The notes below the pieces were generated by a model. That model was not told the DNA's origin. It saw nothing but the letters and a program-made list of their open reading frames with translations, and did not search any database. 64,000 nt of DNA from Diadema setosum (Eukaryota > Echinodermata > Echinoidea > Diadematoida > Diadematidae), in the NCBI RefSeq assembly GCF_964275005.1, contig NC_092705.1, forward strand, positions 5,878,641 to 5,942,640, written 5' to 3'. Position 1 is the stretch's first letter; the number at the start of each line of letters is the position of its first letter. Below are positions 47,084 to 60,950 of this stretch, piece by piece. Position numbers and translations under genes: made by a program.

Positions 47084-48009
47084 AGGTCTCCTTTTCTTTC
47101 TCAATTTTTTATTTTGCTGAACCGTTCTCTGCTTCAACTGAAATTTGTCCGTAAGATAACATTATATACATACAAATTGAAAAATATAAATATATATAAT
47201 ACATTTTCGATGCTTCCAAGATTTAGATGAAAAGTAAGACCTTGCCTAAACCAGTTCATCCAATGAAAACGCCTTTGACAGTAACATTGGTTTTTTTTTT
47301 TTGGTTTATTTCATAGTCTGTACTGGTTTGAGGTTAATGATTATGTAAAGATCGTGCCATGAAGCCTCTAGCTCCATGGTAATATGTTCCATATTGTGTC
47401 AAGAGTTAGGTACGGTACTACCTAGCCTTTTGCAAAGGCACCTCGCTGTAATTTCAGCACACGCACACAGAGAGCAGAGCGAATCCATCGCCCGCTGTAT
47501 GCGAGTGCATTGCCTTTTCCAGGCCGAACGATACTAATGTCCAATGTCCTCTCAAGGCATTAATGACACAATGTATCCTAATAATGTCAGTTTGATCAAT
47601 TTGATTTGAATCAATTGTTTGTTTGTTGTTTTTTATGTCTTTCAAACACTAATGTGATGATATCATTATGAAACATCGCCCAGCAGGAGGTATGCAATAC
47701 AAAATAGTACTAGAAAGATTTTATGTTTATGACACATTTTAAGGTGAAAAAGTTCTATGTGCAACAATTATATCAATACACATTAATATATAGAATAGAT
47801 TTTTATATTGTGTTTGTGGTGACGATAATCAATTTATGTAAATTTATGTCCATAAAACTAAGGAATCCTCCAGCTGGAATTCAATGGATGCCTTAAAAAA
47901 TCATATTCTATGCACCATGATATCCGTTCCATTTTTTTTTTGAACGAGTGAGAAGAAGAAAACAAAAGAAAAAGAAAAAAGAGCAGAATCTTTGTGCTGT
48001 AAATGCGTA

Positions 48010-48085
48010 ATCTCTGGTATGTTTGTGTTTGTTTGTGTGTATGTGTGTGTTCTTTTTGTGTGGGTGTGTGTGTGTGTATGTGACA
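48010..48085. repeat. (GT)n microsatellite
   Basis: TGTGTTTG and TGTGTG runs with an internal TTCTTTT. Confidence 0.75.
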
Positions 48086-48398
48086 TGGACGCTCTTAGAG
48101 AGGAAATGTGCCATTGCATCACTTTCTGAGACTTTCATGCCACGTGAGTGCATGAACACCCCCCCCCCCTTTCTCAGGCATTCCATGACATGGCTTTATT
48201 GATGGATCGGTTCATAAAATATACGGATGTTTACCCCACCGGAGGACCTAGTGACATGCCCTTTAATCCACTCAAAATTATTGTTCCTGTGGAAATAGTT
48301 ACAAGTGCTTGAAATCATTCGGTTTGAAGGTATTAGTTATTGGTACGTTGAAGCTGTCTTTGGTAAAGTTTTCTGAGTGTTGATGATCCAGCTTCCCT

Positions 48399-48788
48399 TA
48401 AAGGGACTGTACAGTACTGGCTGAGGTGGGGATTCATGTTTTGAACATTTCTATATGAGATAATGAAAAGCCTCTTATGAAATATGAAAGAGCATGTAAT
48501 TTTAAGAGGAATTCAACGTTTATTTGATGAAAATTGGTTTTCAAATGGCTGAGATATCCAAAAAAGTGCTAATAATAAAAGGCGACATGCCACAACTTTA
48601 TTAGGATCTCTTTGTTTCACCTTGTTTTTGGATATCTCAGCCATTTCAAAACCGATTTTCATCGAATAAACTTTTGATACCCCTTAGAACTGCATGCTCT
48701 TTGACATTTCATAGAGTGATTTCTGAATATCTCGCAAAACGTTAAAAGCTTACTCCTCACCTCGACTAGAACTGTACACACCCTTTAA
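48399..48788. mobile_element. TTAAAGGG foldback element, copy 2
   Basis: Ends TTAAAGGGACTGTACAGTAC and AACTGTACACACCCTTTAA. Shares AAATATGAAAGAGCATGTAA and GGCTGAGATATCCAAAA with the copy at 19958-20343. Confidence 0.8.
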
Positions 48789-51183
48789 GATAAAAGTATG
48801 CACATGATTAGACTTCATTTGTGGTGTATTTGTGCTCTTGTTTCTCTGTCTTGGTTGAAACGGATGCGTAGTAAATTTGAGCAGGCAATAAGATATAAGA
48901 TGCATAACATTTTATGTTCTCGCCAATCGGTCTCTCCTTGTTGTTGTTTGTTCTTTTATTTTATGTTAGTTTCATTTCGTTTTTCCTTAGGAAACCCGTC
49001 TAAGTACGCCACAAATTTGAGGCTTATCACTTTTGCCGAGTGCCTATAATATGTAGTTTATATTCATGCGCGTTTACCAGTCTACGCGCCTTCGATCGGT
49101 ATATATACTAGTAATGCGTCTTTATGTGATCATCCGGGATACAAATGACCTATACAATAGAGCGTAATAGAGTTTACATTCTAGGAATGTTTCCTCATAT
49201 GACAGCATCGCACACTTTAAGAAGGAAACTTTACCCAGCACTTTCAGTTGTGTGGTATATCACCGTTTTCTTCCTAACTGTGACATGTGTGTGTGAGTGT
49301 TTGTGTGAGTAAAGTTTTATATAATAGGCCTATATATTTTTGCTTTATCTTTAGTCATACTCTCTTGTAAATTGTGCATCTTAGGTTATCAGTGATGTCA
49401 TTCTATTTGACACTGATATAAGTTTTGGCAATACAGTTCTTCAGACACTCTATTTTATTCATGTTTCGTGTTGTTTCTACTAGTAAGTAAGATATATTGA
49501 TAAACAATACGGCAATGCTGGGTTTGAACTTTATGGCGATTGACGACAATGTTTTTCAGATGTTTTTGTGTGGATTCCATGTACGAGCTTTATGCGAAGC
49601 CATTCAACAATCTGATTACCATGACAACGGCCATGGCTCCGCCTCCTAGATTGGGATAATTAGTCGGCTTTGACAAGCGGGTTTCGTACTGTGCACCGCA
49701 GGGGCCTCAATATCCGTGGTAACTTCTCGAAATTTTAGTTCATTGGTGTACTACACTTCTACAATATTGCAGTGGAACTCATTTTTCTAGAAGAAGCGTG
49801 TGGAAGGGTGTTTCGTAAACCAGCATATCCGAACGTGGAATGATCAGTGATAACGTTTCACAACTTTAAAGTGCTTTGTGTCGTCCAAAAATACGTTTGC
49901 GGTGTTTTGTTGTTGCTGCTGTTGTTGAGAAAATCTCCTACGGCCCAGCAACAGAATGTTGTTATAAAGAACAAGAAGATACAATGACAGACGTTCTCCT
50001 AGCTCCTCTGATAGACTGATGTTGAACAGCGGTCGAATGTTTCTCCGTGGGACTCTGTTTTCGCTGACAGATAAGGAGGACTCCGTCAAAAGGGATTCCT
50101 TCTTTGCTTGTTCGTTTGTTTAAAAGGTACTCATCACAAAGAATCCATCGCTTGTTGGTTTTCTATGCTCTTTACATTTGGTTACACTTGACATTACAGC
50201 CGTCCACGTTCCATCCAAGGTGAAAACCCCAAATGTGAGTATGCCCATCGGTATGTGATATGAGATGATATACGTTTATTAACATGCAAGACAAAAAAAA
50301 AATGCAGGGATAATTCATTGTTGTTAAATTATAATTTTCATATGACTTGACAACATCCAAGCGAGTTGGGACAAGTCCAACAGAAATAAGGCCGACCCCC
50401 AAATAACATTTAAGAACGTCTCGGAGGGCCGAAATCTTGAAAACATGTTCAGCAAACATACCTAAACTTACAACATAATTTAACATATATTTACTGTATA
50501 AACGCTGTTCATATCATCCTGACATAAGTAAGGAATACATAACTAATCAATGTCTGGTCATAATTACTCATTTGTGTTCCCATTTGCCTCATGAGATGTA
50601 TAATGCGCTATTTGCCTTCCTGCGTGACAAAACGAAAATATACCTTTTTATGCTGTCCCTTGGTGCAGAGTCACCATCATGCTACAATACTAGCAGTGAA
50701 AAAAAACAAACAATCCCTCTTCGAGAAATTACTGTTTGTGAGGTTTGTAAAAGGAATAGTGAAACCTTTTCTTGTGTGTCTGTCATACAGATATGAATTT
50801 AATTCAGACTTTGAGCAGAAAGTAAATCAAATGTCATCAAGTTTGATATACACCAGCCAGGTTTGAGCCCATGCGCATAAACGAACGAGCGAGACGCCAT
50901 TTTTATCATTCTATGAACCACCATGTCTGTATCGTATATAGCATTTGTGTGCATGGCAAGACGATAATATTATGACCATCCCGTTCGCACTTTTTACCTT
51001 TGAAGGCAATTAGACAAAGTTTTCAATGCATAGTGCTGATATTTTTTCTCGAATTAACCATGTCACTATTGAATGCTATCTTCGGTAGATGTGGAAGGAC
51101 AAAAATTAAGAAAAAAAAAAAAAAAGAATCACCCTAAGTTATCTACCTTTGCTGTGGACATAAAATGTCGGCGTAATGTAATA

Positions 51184-51488
51184 TAGAGCTTTGGGTTTTC
51201 TGGAGGAGGACGTTCAGAGAGGAAAAAAAAATTTCTGCGCATGCGCAAATTTGCTTATAAAATGGACCTCGCGTTGTCTGAGTTTGCACGGTTGGTTCTG
51301 GGCTATTTTTACGTCCGCTCAAATTCGCATCGCGGCGAGCTACTTGATGCAGTGATTGGGGGGGGGGGGGGAAGGGGGCGCTCCATTTTACTTTGTATAG
51401 ATTGCTTCCTCGTGTAATCTGAATCTACTTTGCAACGCGACGCAGGGAGAGAGGAGAACGTCCACGTCGTAAATCTAAAGCTACCTAT
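51184..51488. mobile_element. AGCTTTAGAT-family element, longest copy
   Basis: Left AGAGCTTTGGG...GGACGTTC and right GAACGTCCACGTCGTAAATC, TAAAGCTACC are diverged inverted ends. The interior matches 40432-40608; the ends match the perfect hairpin at 43004. Contains a 12-G run. Confidence 0.72.
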
Positions 51489-51744
51489 TGAGTCAAGGTC
51501 ACAACGCTTAACTTTCTTTTGTGGGGCGGGTATGATAATTCCATGATAATTTTCCCATTCCTATTTTTCATGACTATAGTAAATAATAGTAATCTTTTTT
51601 CTTGAAGATTGGAAATCCTTAAAGGAGATTTTGTAGTCGTTTTCCTTGAAATCAATGAGCAATTGAATTCTATTGCATGTCTATCAAAAATCAGCCAGAT
51701 GAAAATATACATGTACATGTATTATAGCAGTGCAACAAAAAAGA

Positions 51745-52310
51745 TTATTGCCTCCGCCAGAAGGTGAAACCTACGGCCGGCGGAAGTTATATTTTCGGTT
51801 CCGTATGTTTGTTTGTTTATCTGTCTGTCTGTCTGTCCGTCTGTTTGTGCAAGAGATAACTCGAGAACAGATGGACGAATTTTCACAAGATTTGCAGGGT
51901 GTGTTCATAATGACGTGAGAAAGAAACGATACAAGTTGAGGGTTGGTCGTGAGTTTAAAGGGGTCATAAAGGACATAAAAATAAGCTTAATCTCCCAATA
52001 ACTTAACAACGGATGACCGAACTTTCAGACTTACAGGGTGTGTTCATAATGAAGTAAGAAAGAAGTAATCAAATTTGCGGTCATAAGATCAAGGGTCAAA
52101 GGTCATGGGGGTCATAATGGACGTAGAATAAGCTCGATCTTTCCCCAGTATCCCTCAGTTAACTCAACAATGGATGACTAAATGTTCACCATAATGTATT
52201 ATGTAGATGTCCCTATACCTCTATGTTTGTGTTGGAGATACTGCCTAAAAATGGCAATACCTTATTCATAACTGCTTGGTGGAAGTCTGCTCTCTCGGAA
52301 TGCTCCTCTG
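51745..52310. mobile_element. CCTCCGCC-type dispersed repeat
   Basis: Starts GCCTCCGCCAGAAGGTGAAA, then CGGCGGAAG, a (CTGT)n run, and twice-repeated blocks (TTACAGGGTGTGTTCATAAT; GGTCATAA). Near the other end CTTGGTGGAAGTCTGCTCTC. The internal duplication and the CCGCC/GGCGG start are typical of a common marine invertebrate repeat; class unknown. Confidence 0.5.
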
Positions 52311-52573
52311 ATTCTGTAATGAAAAGACTTTAAAACATGAACTTTGATATAAAAAACAACAAAAACAAAAAAGGCCAAATGTCTATGTATCACCCTCTGT
52401 TCTTTTATCTTCAGTAGATTTGCTAAGCTATCTGTTCCCTAATTCTATCAGTTACTTATATTTTTTCGTCATCACTTGACCGTCTCTTTCAGAAAACTGC
52501 AAGAAGGAAGCAAGCAAAAATAAAAATAACCACGTTATTTTTGCCAGCGGCAGAGCGCTATAGGCGTTCGACC

Positions 52574-52950
52574 ATGCCTGATCGCCCGGCCTTGGCGGGT
52601 GATCGTGGGGATCGACCCCAGCCCACCCAGCCCCGTCCGATCTCCATACTCCGAGACGAGGAGTTCATCGAAAACGGAAATCGGTACACCCTCGACGGGC
52701 ATCGCTTCTCGTTCGGCTCCCTCTCGCAGGTGTCCGACACCATTCGGGACCTGCTGCTTCACCCGAACGAGATCGCGAAGTGCCGAGAGAACCCGCTCAC
52801 CCGTCGCGGAAAGCGGATCCAGCTGGCGAAGATGCTGATCCTCATATCGATACCGGTGTTCTCGCTCGCGATACTGGCCGTCATGGACTTACACAAGATA
52901 GCCAGTGATAACATCGTCAACGTGGAAGTCCGGAACGTCATTCGCTTCAG
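52574..52950 (+). CDS. NIT-cyclase exon 1: N-terminus and TM1
   Basis: ATG in good context (CGACCATGC). A Pro/Arg-rich cytoplasmic start is followed by [20 protein letters not shown] (TM1) and the first NIT helix. Donor GTTTGT. An upstream CTCTTTCAG at about 52491 may be the acceptor of a 5' UTR intron. Confidence 0.85.
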
Positions 52951-55246
52951 GTTTGTATAACTGCATAACTTTACATGTTACTCCCTAAGGTAAGATCGCA
53001 TGTTTGAGCTGTATCATAATTATGAAATAATAGCAGCATATAAGGAATCAGCAAGGGATTTGAACCTGTCACCTACTGCTTATGGGGCAGCGGAACGACT
53101 ACCGTGATGGAAGGTGGAACAGATACCACATGCCTCAATTGTCATCCTTGGTCTTTTTCATATATCAGGAGAATCAACGACGGCATATCATGATTATATA
53201 CACAAATTATGATGCAGATCGAGTTTGATCTTAGTTATGGAGAGCAACAGCAAAAGAAATGATCTATCACTACACTCTCTTAGGGGAAAAATGAAATAGA
53301 AACAACGCGATCGTCATCCACGCAGAGCTAATATCTTTTGATGAATCACTGACATCGACTCCATGCGTCTCTAGTATAATATTCTGCCGTATCTTGAAAT
53401 TTACATTTGCCATGAGGCCCCGCATGAGATTTTAGGATTTTACGCTCGTACAGGGCACGTTAACTACCCGGGAACTTAATGTGAAGATCGCAAGAAATAA
53501 CCCCGATACGAGTGAAATGGCCAATGACCGGCAATGTCATACCAAAGGAACATCAGAGGGCTTCCTAGATTAACTCGGTGTAGGCGAAATGATTATTATG
53601 TTCATTAAGTATAAAGCACACATTATTATGTAAGTTATAAAATAACAAATGTTGGGGTTTTTTTTAATGAACAAAAAAATCTACATTTTGTATGTGCTGG
53701 CATCGTGGGGTAAGAAGAATTCAACGATTCGTGATGTCATAGTAGTGTTGTTACCGACTTGTTGCACACTGCATATTATAATGCACTTTTAACATTCTCC
53801 AAACTTCATTGATGCGTTCTACTAGCAATACTCCACTCATATTGATCTACATGACATGTATATTTGAGGTAAGTTGCCCCTATAAATTTCCGGCATTTCT
53901 GTTCTCTCCCTTGCTCCTCTGTCTCTCATCAATATTCTTCCCTTACTTTATCATACCGCAAACCCTATAAAAAACAACAACAAACACACACACACACACA
54001 CACACATACATACACATACACATTCACACACCCACACCACAAACACACTCGTATACAACCCGTCGCAGTCGTGACATCGGCGTGCTGCTCAGTTGCCTCC
54101 AAAAAGAGCGGGACATGAGCACCCTCTACGTCAGTGTGATCGGTACCGAAGACAAGGAGTTCCTCTCCGAGACCTACGAGTTGACAGACATGGCGCTGTA
54201 CGAGCTGCAGGACTGGCCCGTGGAGACCACCATCATAAACGAGCTGCCGTTCTTCCGCCAGAAGAGCGACTTCCAGGTGAGGTGTAGTCTTGGTCAAAGG
54301 TTCTCTTAGTTGTTGTTTGTAATTGCCAGCGAGGCGATTTTAAGGTCATCGCGCAAGACGATTGACGGCGCTAACAACAGAGTGGGGACCCTTGAACAAA
54401 GGCTAGCTTTGGTGGAGATATTGTTGCAGTTTTGGTACTTCTTTTAATATGTCACGTTTGTTTTCACTTATCTAGAATCTAAACGGTTTGTGCCATGTGA
54501 AAGCGCTGTAAAATCATATGTAAAGGAATGCGTGTTGATTTTCGATATAGTTATCTCTATGATTATTTTTCACTTCATTATCATTAGCATTATTTTTATC
54601 GTTATTTATCGTTGTTATAGATGGGTGTATTAATTTGAAAATTACAGTTTATTGTTTCAAGTCAGCTGTGACAAGCTGTCATTTCTGTGGGGATATTTTA
54701 ATCGGATGCAAATAGTAATGTCAACTGAGAATTCTATTTTTTAAATTTTAGAGGGCGTGCGTTAAACTTATTGATGATGATGATGATGATCATCATCATG
54801 ACATGAGATTTAATAGTGATATTTATAAAAGACAGATAATTATGGTTAATACGATGATGATATTGGGATAATATACATTGTAGTTGTCTTTAGTACCTCA
54901 GTATCTAGTTTTGTGAAGAGTAGATCGTTCATGAGAAGAATTTGATTTGATTTGAATTGATTCCGTTTGATTTGATTTCTACTTACACGTGGCCCTCGCT
55001 TTGCAATGCCTCCAAAAGGCTCACCTAGCCAATCACCGGCGTCATCTGCATCGCTTCAACACCACGGCCCATCTCGAGATCGACTTCTACACCGATCCGC
55101 TCCGCATCTTCATCGACTGGCTCTACGACAGCGTGGGCAATTCGGAAGGCAATGGCCTCTGGCGAACGTTGGTGGCGTACCAGCTGCTCATCGTCAGTAT
55201 TGTGGACATAGGAATCGAACGAACACTAGGTAACCGCGACGACAAG

Positions 55247-55294
<48 letters not shown>

Positions 55295-58200
55295 CTTGCT
55301 ACCCATTTTTTATCTTTTCTACTTCAACTGGATGAAAATACACGTAATCGGAGTTGCTGTCAGGTCACTAGACTATCAGTTCCGATATTTTAGTCACTGT
55401 CAAGTTGTTACCAAAAAGATCATATATCGCCAATCTTACTTCTCTTTTTCTCCTGTTCAATCCCCCTCCCTCCCTCTTTTCTTTATCGTGTTCGTTAAAG
55501 AGCCAAGGGTCGGTTCCTTATACGCAAAATGAATAGTACTCGTTCTGAGCACTTTCATGACTTCAAATATAAAGATATATATCTCTATGTCACATTATTC
55601 TTCATTTGTATCACGTAAATAGAATATTAAAGTCATGTGGATGCCAGAAATACGCTGCTCGGGAAACGGTTACTATGACTATGACAACGAGTGTTCTCCC
55701 CATCTCCTCTTGTTTCTCAGGTTACCTCTTCCTGGCGCATGGGGGATTCCTCCGCCACGAGGATTACGTGTGGTACCTGGAGAAGTACACAGTTGGCACC
55801 TGGAATTTCGAGGCGTCGAAACGCTATGCACCGCTCATCAGCAGCCTCTACAACGAACTGGTGGGAAACCAGACCGATTTTACATCTGTCATTGAGGTAG
55901 GTTTGATCGCGAGTGCCTTTTGTTAATCTTAATGATTACAGTTCTTAAATTGCAAATTATCGTGTCGCTTAAAAAAAAAAAATGAACCAAACACCGTTAG
56001 CATAGATTCACTTAGGATGCAATTCATTTATACATTTCATAAAAATATCACAATTTTCGATATCTTATAATCACAAATAATCATCAAATGATTATGTTAA
56101 CAAAGTGTTAATTATCTCTCTTAGCAATCTCGAAAAATAGTTTAGAAATGTGAGGAAAGTTGAAGAACGTTTTGTATTTTCTCAACCTTAAAAATAGTTG
56201 ATTCAATTTATGGGTTTGTGTGCGAACTTTTCTCTGCAACTACTGTACAATGTAAAATCGTGAAGAAAAGTGTGAGAAACTGAAATTTGATAACGAGATA
56301 ACGTCTACAACTTACACTAGATTGATAGAAAAAAAAACGTGGCGTTATTTCAAATCCACGAGGTCCCTATCGTCACAGTGTGACAATCCATATCCGTTTC
56401 ATCACAGTGTGTGATCATCAAATGATGGCGAAATAGTACCTCTTATAATCTTTTATATCGTCAAATTTATCATGAAGTGTACCATCCCAAACCTTAAAGT
56501 GAAAACTAAGTTCTGGTAAGGGCCTGAGAACCCGTCTGACACCATTTCATATTTGCTTGCAATATATCGAAAGAGTCTACAAAGAAACTTACCTGGCTGA
56601 CGCGGTTTGCCGGAATGATGAGTCGTTTTGGAGTATTTTGAGAAAAATAATAAAAGTCGGTAGACCGACTTTTATTCCAGAAGGCTCCAGACTAACTCGG
56701 TCTCAGGGAAAACTCGACCCTATTTCAGACAATTTACACACAGTTCGTGATCGCCATGTTCATCAGTACTCTGTAATACTACGGGTACCAAACGAGGCCT
56801 TACTGAGCAGACAGGAAAGTGCGTGCTACTGTACAAAACAAATGGACAGCGCGCGGTCCTCAAGCCTAAATACGCACATCACCTCAGTTGCTGAGACGCG
56901 CGGTCTTTGAAGTTTTTGTTGTTGTTTATCAAGCGTCTTTGATTGCTTTTGGAGGTGCTTGAGGCGCACACTAATTTTGCATGCGCGCCAAAGAGGTTTT
57001 TGATGCGCGCGTTGTAACAACTCGGACCATTACTGCGAGTAGCCAGAACGCTACAATGTAGTTTATACAGGCCGCTCCCATATGCATAGTACAACGCTGT
57101 ACAATCCAGAGGGACAACCAATACAACTCATCCCGCCGCCAAGCACAGCGAGACCGAGTTATCCCCGAGTCCGAGTCTAGCCTGACCCCGTTCGGGTAAG
57201 TTCTGAGACTGAACGTTTTTGGTTAATATTTCCCATTTTCGTCGTTACCCATCGAATATCTTGTTATTACAGCGTTATTCCGCACATTTCCTAGGCACAC
57301 GTTCACATTTTGGAGCAAAATCTGACAACTTTTGCAGGCGTACCGGAACTTTCTTTGGGCTTTAACTCTAATCCTAGCCCAAAACCCAATCCGAGACTTA
57401 ACACTCACCCTATCCCTCGAGCCCTTATCCCAAACTTTAACCCTAATTTTACCTATATCATTAACCATCTAATTTTGATTGATCACGTTTGATCGCATTT
57501 GATCGCAGATGATGCGAGAGGAGATTCTCGAGAGCGAGAAGAACGACCGCCAGCCGAACTTTGCCGACGCCACGCTGTGGGTGGAGAAGATGACGGTCTA
57601 CATCGACATCCTGGAGAACCTGCAGAAGATCATGGCCGAGACCATTTTGGAGCAGCTCAACTCCGACATGGAGAACGACACCAAGGCGATCGCCATCAGC
57701 ATCTTTCTCGTCATCCTCGTCGTCATCATGTGCCCGCTCATCCTGCGCGCCTTCTGGACGCTCACTACCACTATCCAGGTAACGCGTCACATCCGTCTGT
57801 GCCATCAGGGAACACGACGACGAGAAAACCGATAGGACGCGCAAGCAATCAGCTGTGACGGTCCCCGCACTCGGACTCCCGTCCCCATTTTAAGCAGTAA
57901 CTGTTTCGCTCTTCCGTGTGGACGGAGCCGTAGCGACATAGGCTAGCTACTGAATCGTACTCAACATCGGGACCGTACGCTATTTTGGCTGAGAACCGTT
58001 CTCGTTTTTCCCAGGACGAAAAGTTTTTTTTTTTTTTTTTCCTATTTGAGCATGCGCAGAAGATTTTGCGTGCGGCACGCTCAACTAGCGGCCGCGTCGT
58101 GCTTGCGAAAGTTCCCTACTGACTGGTCTCAACCAATTTGAAGCTTTCAAAGTGCAAATCCATTTATTTGTATAGTGATACATTTACATCAGTATTCAAG

Positions 58201-60564
58201 ATTGCTGATGCCGCAATGCCACCTTTTACTGCTATATACCCGTAACCACTACAAATGCGACTATATTTTTTGGCATCAAGTCTGATTTCTGATTGGGTCT
58301 TGAGAAATGAATTGCCATTTTATGGTGACGAAGCAAAGTTAATTGCTAAATTGCTACGGGCAGAATCTAATCACTCTTGCCCAAGGAAAGCTGAGTGCGT
58401 AAGAAGAATTTGGAGATTTGGATTTTGCACATGCTCCGATAAAGGTCGCTGTGATCGAGTCCCAAACAAAAATAACTGATGAATGAATGGGCATCTCGCC
58501 CGAACTCAACAGCCCTGTGAATGGAGAACGAAGGCACAAATACCTATTGGTGTAGAACAAAGTTCTGGCAGAATAATTTCTTCAAAATACTGGCTCCAAA
58601 CTCTGCGATGCATTACAAGGTACTACGAGGACACAAACATTCTTTCCATTATTCATGCGACTCCTTCAAAAGGGAGGCATCAAACGGCACAATTCCGCCT
58701 CCGCCAGACCGTAAAACAGACCTCCTTGTGTATTTATTTTATTTATTCATTTATTCACAACATCTTTTAACAGGGACATTCCGTCCAGTTCTGCTGACAG
58801 CCAGCAGACCTGCTTTTCAAGGAAGCCCTGTATACAATAATACAATGCATACATAAACTTTCAAGTAAAAACAAACAATAGGTGACCTACACAAAAACAA
58901 ACAAACAAACAAACAAACGAATTATATACAGTATTTACAAGTACATTCACAAAGGGTACTAGAGGGGTACCAGTGTGTTACAATAACATGTGATACATAT
59001 ATCAACTCAACTCAATGTATAATCAAAAGAGCAAAAAACAAACAAACATTATTTTCTACAATGCTTCACAACCTAAGATCATATAGTATGTAGCAATGGT
59101 CGGCAGTGTTTCTTGAAAAGAGGCAATGAACTCTGGACGGGAAGGGGTGACTTATCAAAGAGCATTGGACCATAATAAGAAAAGCTACGTTTTTTGTACT
59201 CAGTGTTAACCTGAGGAGCAAAACAGTGGACGTGATAGAAAACATTTCACTCTTCGTACACTTCCAACTGCACGAGCAATTTTAATGCAAATATTATCAA
59301 CATGTATCGACCAGTTTAAAGTAGGTTCCAAAATAACTCCTAAATACTTAAATTCATTTACCTGTTCAATGTACTGACCATTGTACATTACAGAAATTTT
59401 ACAATTTTGCAATTTCTTTCTTGAACCAAACACCATTACTTTGGTCTTCTTTACATTTAACATCATCTTGTTTATTTTCATCCACTGAGAAATTTTATCG
59501 AGCTGTAGTTGCATTTCCTCTTGTAATAACTGGATATTCTTATTTCTACAAAATATCACTGTATCATCCGCATAAAGAGACAATGTAACATTCGATGATA
59601 TATCTATATTACATAGGTCATTTATATAAATACAAAACAACAATGGACCCAGTGTTGAACCCTGGGGTACTCCAGATTTGACCATTAGGCATTCACTGAG
59701 AACACCATTTATAGAAACACACTGTTGCTTATTGTTTAGATAATTTGTGAACCACTGTAGTTCTTTGGAAAATACGCCATATTTTTCAAGTTTATGAATA
59801 AAAAAATCATGTGGGACCAGGTCAAAGGCTTTTCGTAAATCCAAAAATAAACTTCCAGTGCAGTAACCAGTACATCGATTTTCTAATAGGTTTTCGTTGA
59901 TGTCACATAATGTTGTTGAAGTTGAATGGAATTTTCTGAAACCAGATTGGAATTGATCTAACAATGAGTGATCTATGAAATATGTATATAATTGTTTATG
60001 GATAGCTTTTTCGAATATCTTGGCTACAAAATCGGGTTTTCACCTGATTGTGTAAAACACGAATGTAAGCTGGATTAGACCCAGGATTCGACAAATTGCA
60101 TAAACTACGCATTGCTCGCGCGTAGTACTGAAATATCAGGCTGAGTACAATCTCGAGAAGATATGTTGTCCATTGAAAGCGTACAATCGTACATCAAACG
60201 ATATTGAGGTACATGTATGTAGATGAGGAAGATACAGGCATACATTTTCAGAATTTTAATGATATGAAATATATGAGTCTATATGCATTCTACAAGAGTG
60301 GACGTGATCGAGAAAAATGTATCATTTATTTTGATCGCTTGGTGTTATAGTGGGGAACACTAGTCTTTTAGACAGAAGTTGTTGTTGTTGTTTTTGTATT
60401 TTTGTCATTCCCGCCAATTGTATTGTATCTATGGACAATGTGTTTAACTACTGACCTCGGTGTAACAAACCACTGTTATAATCGATTATTAATGATTGAA
60501 TCGATATGAATTTCACTCATAATATACAATTTCAGAATTTTATCGTAGGATACTTATATTCATG

Positions 60565-60597
<33 letters not shown>

Positions 60598-60907
60598 CCT
60601 CCTGTTCTTTTGATATTACAGGAAAAGAATTAAATAATGAGCAAAACAGTGTAAACTAAATTTAATACAATTGTGAAAGATACAATTGAAAACAGGTAAA
60701 TGAAATAAATGTAAATAAACTGTCTACTCATCATAGGCACTGGTTGCCTTTATCAACATTGTTATCATTTTATACACACCTACTATCAACATTGATAATG
60801 ATGATAATAATAATAATAATAACAATAATAACAATAATAATAATAATAGTAGTAGTAGTCGTAGCAGTAGTGGTGGTGGTGGTGGTGGTGGTAGTAGTAG
60901 TAGTAGT

Positions 60908-60950
<43 letters not shown>

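Larger units (their letters stand above)
44870..52573 (+). other. Intergenic region between transporter and cyclase
   Basis: No protein-coding exon recognised. The left part may be SLC2A-like 3' UTR. It holds the 28-bp tandem repeat at 45035, MITEs at 46279, 46925, 48399 and 51184, a GT tract at 48010-48080, a repetitive element at 51745-52310, and a possible 5' UTR acceptor for the cyclase at about 52491. Confidence 0.5.

Noticed and set aside
57461..57858. 127-codon minus and 119-codon + frames over cyclase exon 5
   Set aside because: Out-of-frame shadows of GC-rich exon 5, whose own frame encodes TM2 and fits phase.
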